Positions 62,874 to 64,000 of a stretch of DNA of 64,000 nucleotides are shown here, piece by piece (position 1 is the stretch's first letter; every line of letters starts with the position of its first letter). The stretch spans positions 1 through 64,000 of the forward strand of contig JBCCRO010000001.1 of the NCBI GenBank assembly GCA_039201605.1. The letters are read 5' to 3'. Made by a program: the position numbers and the translations under genes. The notes under the pieces were generated by a model. That model was not told where the DNA came from and did no database searches. It was given only the letters and a program-made list of their open reading frames with translations. Origin of the DNA: CADEDH01 sp039201605 (lineage in GTDB: Bacteria > Actinomycetota > Acidimicrobiia > Acidimicrobiales > SZUA-35).

Positions 62874-62916
62874 GGAGCCGGTGGACCCGGACCCTGTGGG
62901 CCCGGTCACCGGCTCC
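62874..62916 (+). terminator. Hairpin downstream of the lipoprotein gene
   Basis: GGAGCCGGTG and CACCGGCTCC are 10-bp inverted repeats with a GC-rich 23-base loop, about 100 bp after the stop at 62774 in the 203-bp convergent gap. Probable terminator without a U-run. Confidence 0.4.
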
Positions 62917-62956
62917 GATCTGCGTTGTTCGATGCGGGCCGGCTCTCGCCGGGCCC

Positions 62957-62973
62957 GCCGGGTCAGACCCGGC
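62957..62973 (-). terminator. Hairpin downstream of etfA
   Basis: GCCGGGTC and GACCCGGC flank a single A, five bases beyond the etfA stop (62978). As an RNA stem it would need a slightly larger loop. Probable terminator of the etfBA operon. Confidence 0.4.
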
Positions 62974-62977
62974 TCGT

Positions 62978-63946
62978 TCAGCGACCCTCGAGGGCTTCGA
63001 GGAGCTGCGGCATCACCTTGTGTACATCGCCGACGATCCCGAGGTCGGCCACGGCGAAGATCGGGGCCTCCGGATCCTTGTTGATGGCGATGATGTGCTT
63101 GGAACCCTTCATGCCGACCAGGTGCTGGGTGGCGCCGGAGATGCCGGCGGCGACGTAGACGTCGGGCTTCACCACCTTGCCGGTCTGGCCGACCTGCAGG
63201 GAGTAGGGCACCCAGCCGGCGTCGACGATGGCCCGCGAGGCCCCGGCGGCACCGCCCAGGCTCTTGGCCAGGTTCTCCACCAGCTCGAACTTCTCGGACT
63301 CGCCAAGGCCGCGACCGCCGGCGATGACCACCGCCGCCTCGTCGAGCTTGGGGCCGTCCGATTCCTCGACATGGCGCTCGGTGATCACGGCGCCGGCGGC
63401 GTTGCCCATGTCGCCGACGTCGAGGTCCTCGACATCGGCGGCGTCGCCGCCCGAGGGCTCGGCGGTGAACGACTTCGGCCGCACCAGCAGAATCTGCGTG
63501 CCGTCGCCGGTGAACCGGGTCTTGACGTCGGTGGCACCGCCGAACACCGCTTCGGTGCCCACCAGGGCACCGTCGTCGACGGACATGTCGACGACGTTGG
63601 TGATGACGGTGCGGTCGAGCTTCACCGACAACGTGGCGGCGATGTCGCGCCCGTCGTAGGAGGTGGCTGCGAGCACGGCGTCGGGGCCGTCGCCGGCGTC
63701 GATCGCTTCGGCGATGGCGCTGGCCACCGGCACGCCGACCAGCTGACCGTCGAGGTCGCCGGTCTGGTGCACGGTCTCGCAACCGTACTCGCCGAGGGTC
63801 TCGGCCAGATCGTCGGCATCGTCACCGGCGTAGACACACTCGACGGTGTCGGCCAGATCACGGGCCTTGGTCAACAGTTCCAGCGTGGTGCTCAAGACCT
63901 CACCGTCGGTCGCCTCGGCGATAACCCAAATCTTGTCCATGGTCAT
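62978..63946 (-). CDS. etfA: Electron transfer flavoprotein alpha subunit
   Basis: EtfA binds FAD and, with EtfB, passes electrons from acyl-CoA and other dehydrogenases to ETF:quinone oxidoreductase. The 322-residue protein has the C-terminal FAD domain with GGRGLGESEKFELVENLA, VDAGWVPYSLQVGQTGKVV, GISGATQHLVGMKGSK and INKDPEAPIFAVADLGIVGD. ATG 63946 follows a TAGGAGG that contains the etfB stop codon, with seven bases spacing, so the genes are one operon. Confidence 0.96.
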   Translation of the reverse strand: MTMDKIWVIAEATDGEVLSTTLELLTKARDLADTVECVYAGDDADDLAETLGEYGCETVHQTGDLDGQLVGVPVASAIAEAIDAGDGPDAVLAATSYDGRDIAATLSVKLDRTVITNVVDMSVDDGALVGTEAVFGGATDVKTRFTGDGTQILLVRPKSFTAEPSGGDAADVEDLDVGDMGNAAGAVITERHVEESDGPKLDEAAVVIAGGRGLGESEKFELVENLAKSLGGAAGASRAIVDAGWVPYSLQVGQTGKVVKPDVYVAAGISGATQHLVGMKGSKHIIAINKDPEAPIFAVADLGIVGDVHKVMPQLLEALEGR

Positions 63947-63957
63947 GTGCGGGCCTC

Positions 63958-64000
63958 CTAGATGACCTTGAGGTTCTCGAGGTACTCGACAACCTTCTGG
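63958..64000 (-). CDS. etfB: Electron transfer flavoprotein beta subunit, C-terminal end only
   Basis: Only the last 13 codons and TAG are inside the window, encoding QKVVEYLENLKVI. This matches the typical EtfB end (a helix of the form ..LVEFLE..K.I). Position directly before etfA with an 11-bp gap supports the call. The stop codon is part of the etfA Shine-Dalgarno TAGGAGG. Confidence 0.8.
   Translation of the reverse strand, partial: QKVVEYLENLKVI

Overview
The window is a GC-rich (roughly 70% by eye), densely coded actinobacterial chromosome segment. Several signatures suggest class Acidimicrobiia (Ilumatobacter/Iamia-like): a DUF397 protein near an XRE-DUF5753 regulator, an SCO6745-family protein, a DUF2510 protein, a class E sortase, an Rv1747-like FHA-ABC protein, a perfect actinobacterial LexA box, frequent GTG/TTG starts, and a complete System I cytochrome c maturation operon, which most actinobacteria lack. 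The taxonomic call is inference. I see no rRNA, tRNA, CRISPR array, IS element or prophage. No stretch above 300 bases lacks a gene; the longest gaps (223-272 bp) are divergent or promoter regions and are described below.

Layout. 1-4730: a truncated lipoprotein gene, an O-antigen-ligase-like membrane protein, then a DUF397 / sigma-like / XRE-DUF5753 regulatory cluster with two spaced GTTACGTAAC palindromes, and a zinc-ribbon protein. 4979-8324: a three-gene overlapping operon of a linker protein, a GT4 glycosyltransferase, and a coiled-coil/methyltransferase/kinase fusion resembling the O-antigen chain terminator WbdD in domain content. 8504-14136: an ECF sigma factor with a translationally coupled repeat-rich membrane protein, an SCO6745 protein and an FHA-FHA-ABC exporter. 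14133-18665: UppP, a small gene behind a perfect SOS box, and a TetR repressor divergent from an MMPL transporter with a palindromic operator at the predicted start point. 18718-24763: a DinB-like protein, a histidinol-phosphatase-like enzyme, a GT4/small membrane protein/TetR operon, a GH63-like hydrolase and a class E sortase.

24946-35995 is an 11-kb co-directional run. ccmA-B-C-D-E-F-G-H-I deliver heme to apocytochromes c outside the membrane. It continues into MoxR, DUF58 and transglutaminase genes. 35965-48126: a histidine phosphatase, a degenerate BY-kinase/Wzc-like membrane protein with a huge disordered tail, a DEAD-box helicase, a membrane-tethered DUF1028 protein, a heterodimeric ABC exporter, a Gfo/Idh/MocA oxidoreductase and CorA. 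48189-64000: a glycine/arginine-tailed membrane protein, a stand-alone RecB-like nuclease, a DUF2510 protein, addA-addB for double-strand break processing, a zinc-type dehydrogenase, a beta-helix membrane protein, an M20 peptidase, a lipoprotein, and etfB-etfA.

Most likely novelty: the WbdD-like fusion, the SOS-box small gene, the XRE operator pair, the degenerate BY-kinase and the beta-helix gene whose stop codon is followed in frame by a transmembrane segment. All functional statements rest on motifs read by eye; no database search was run.
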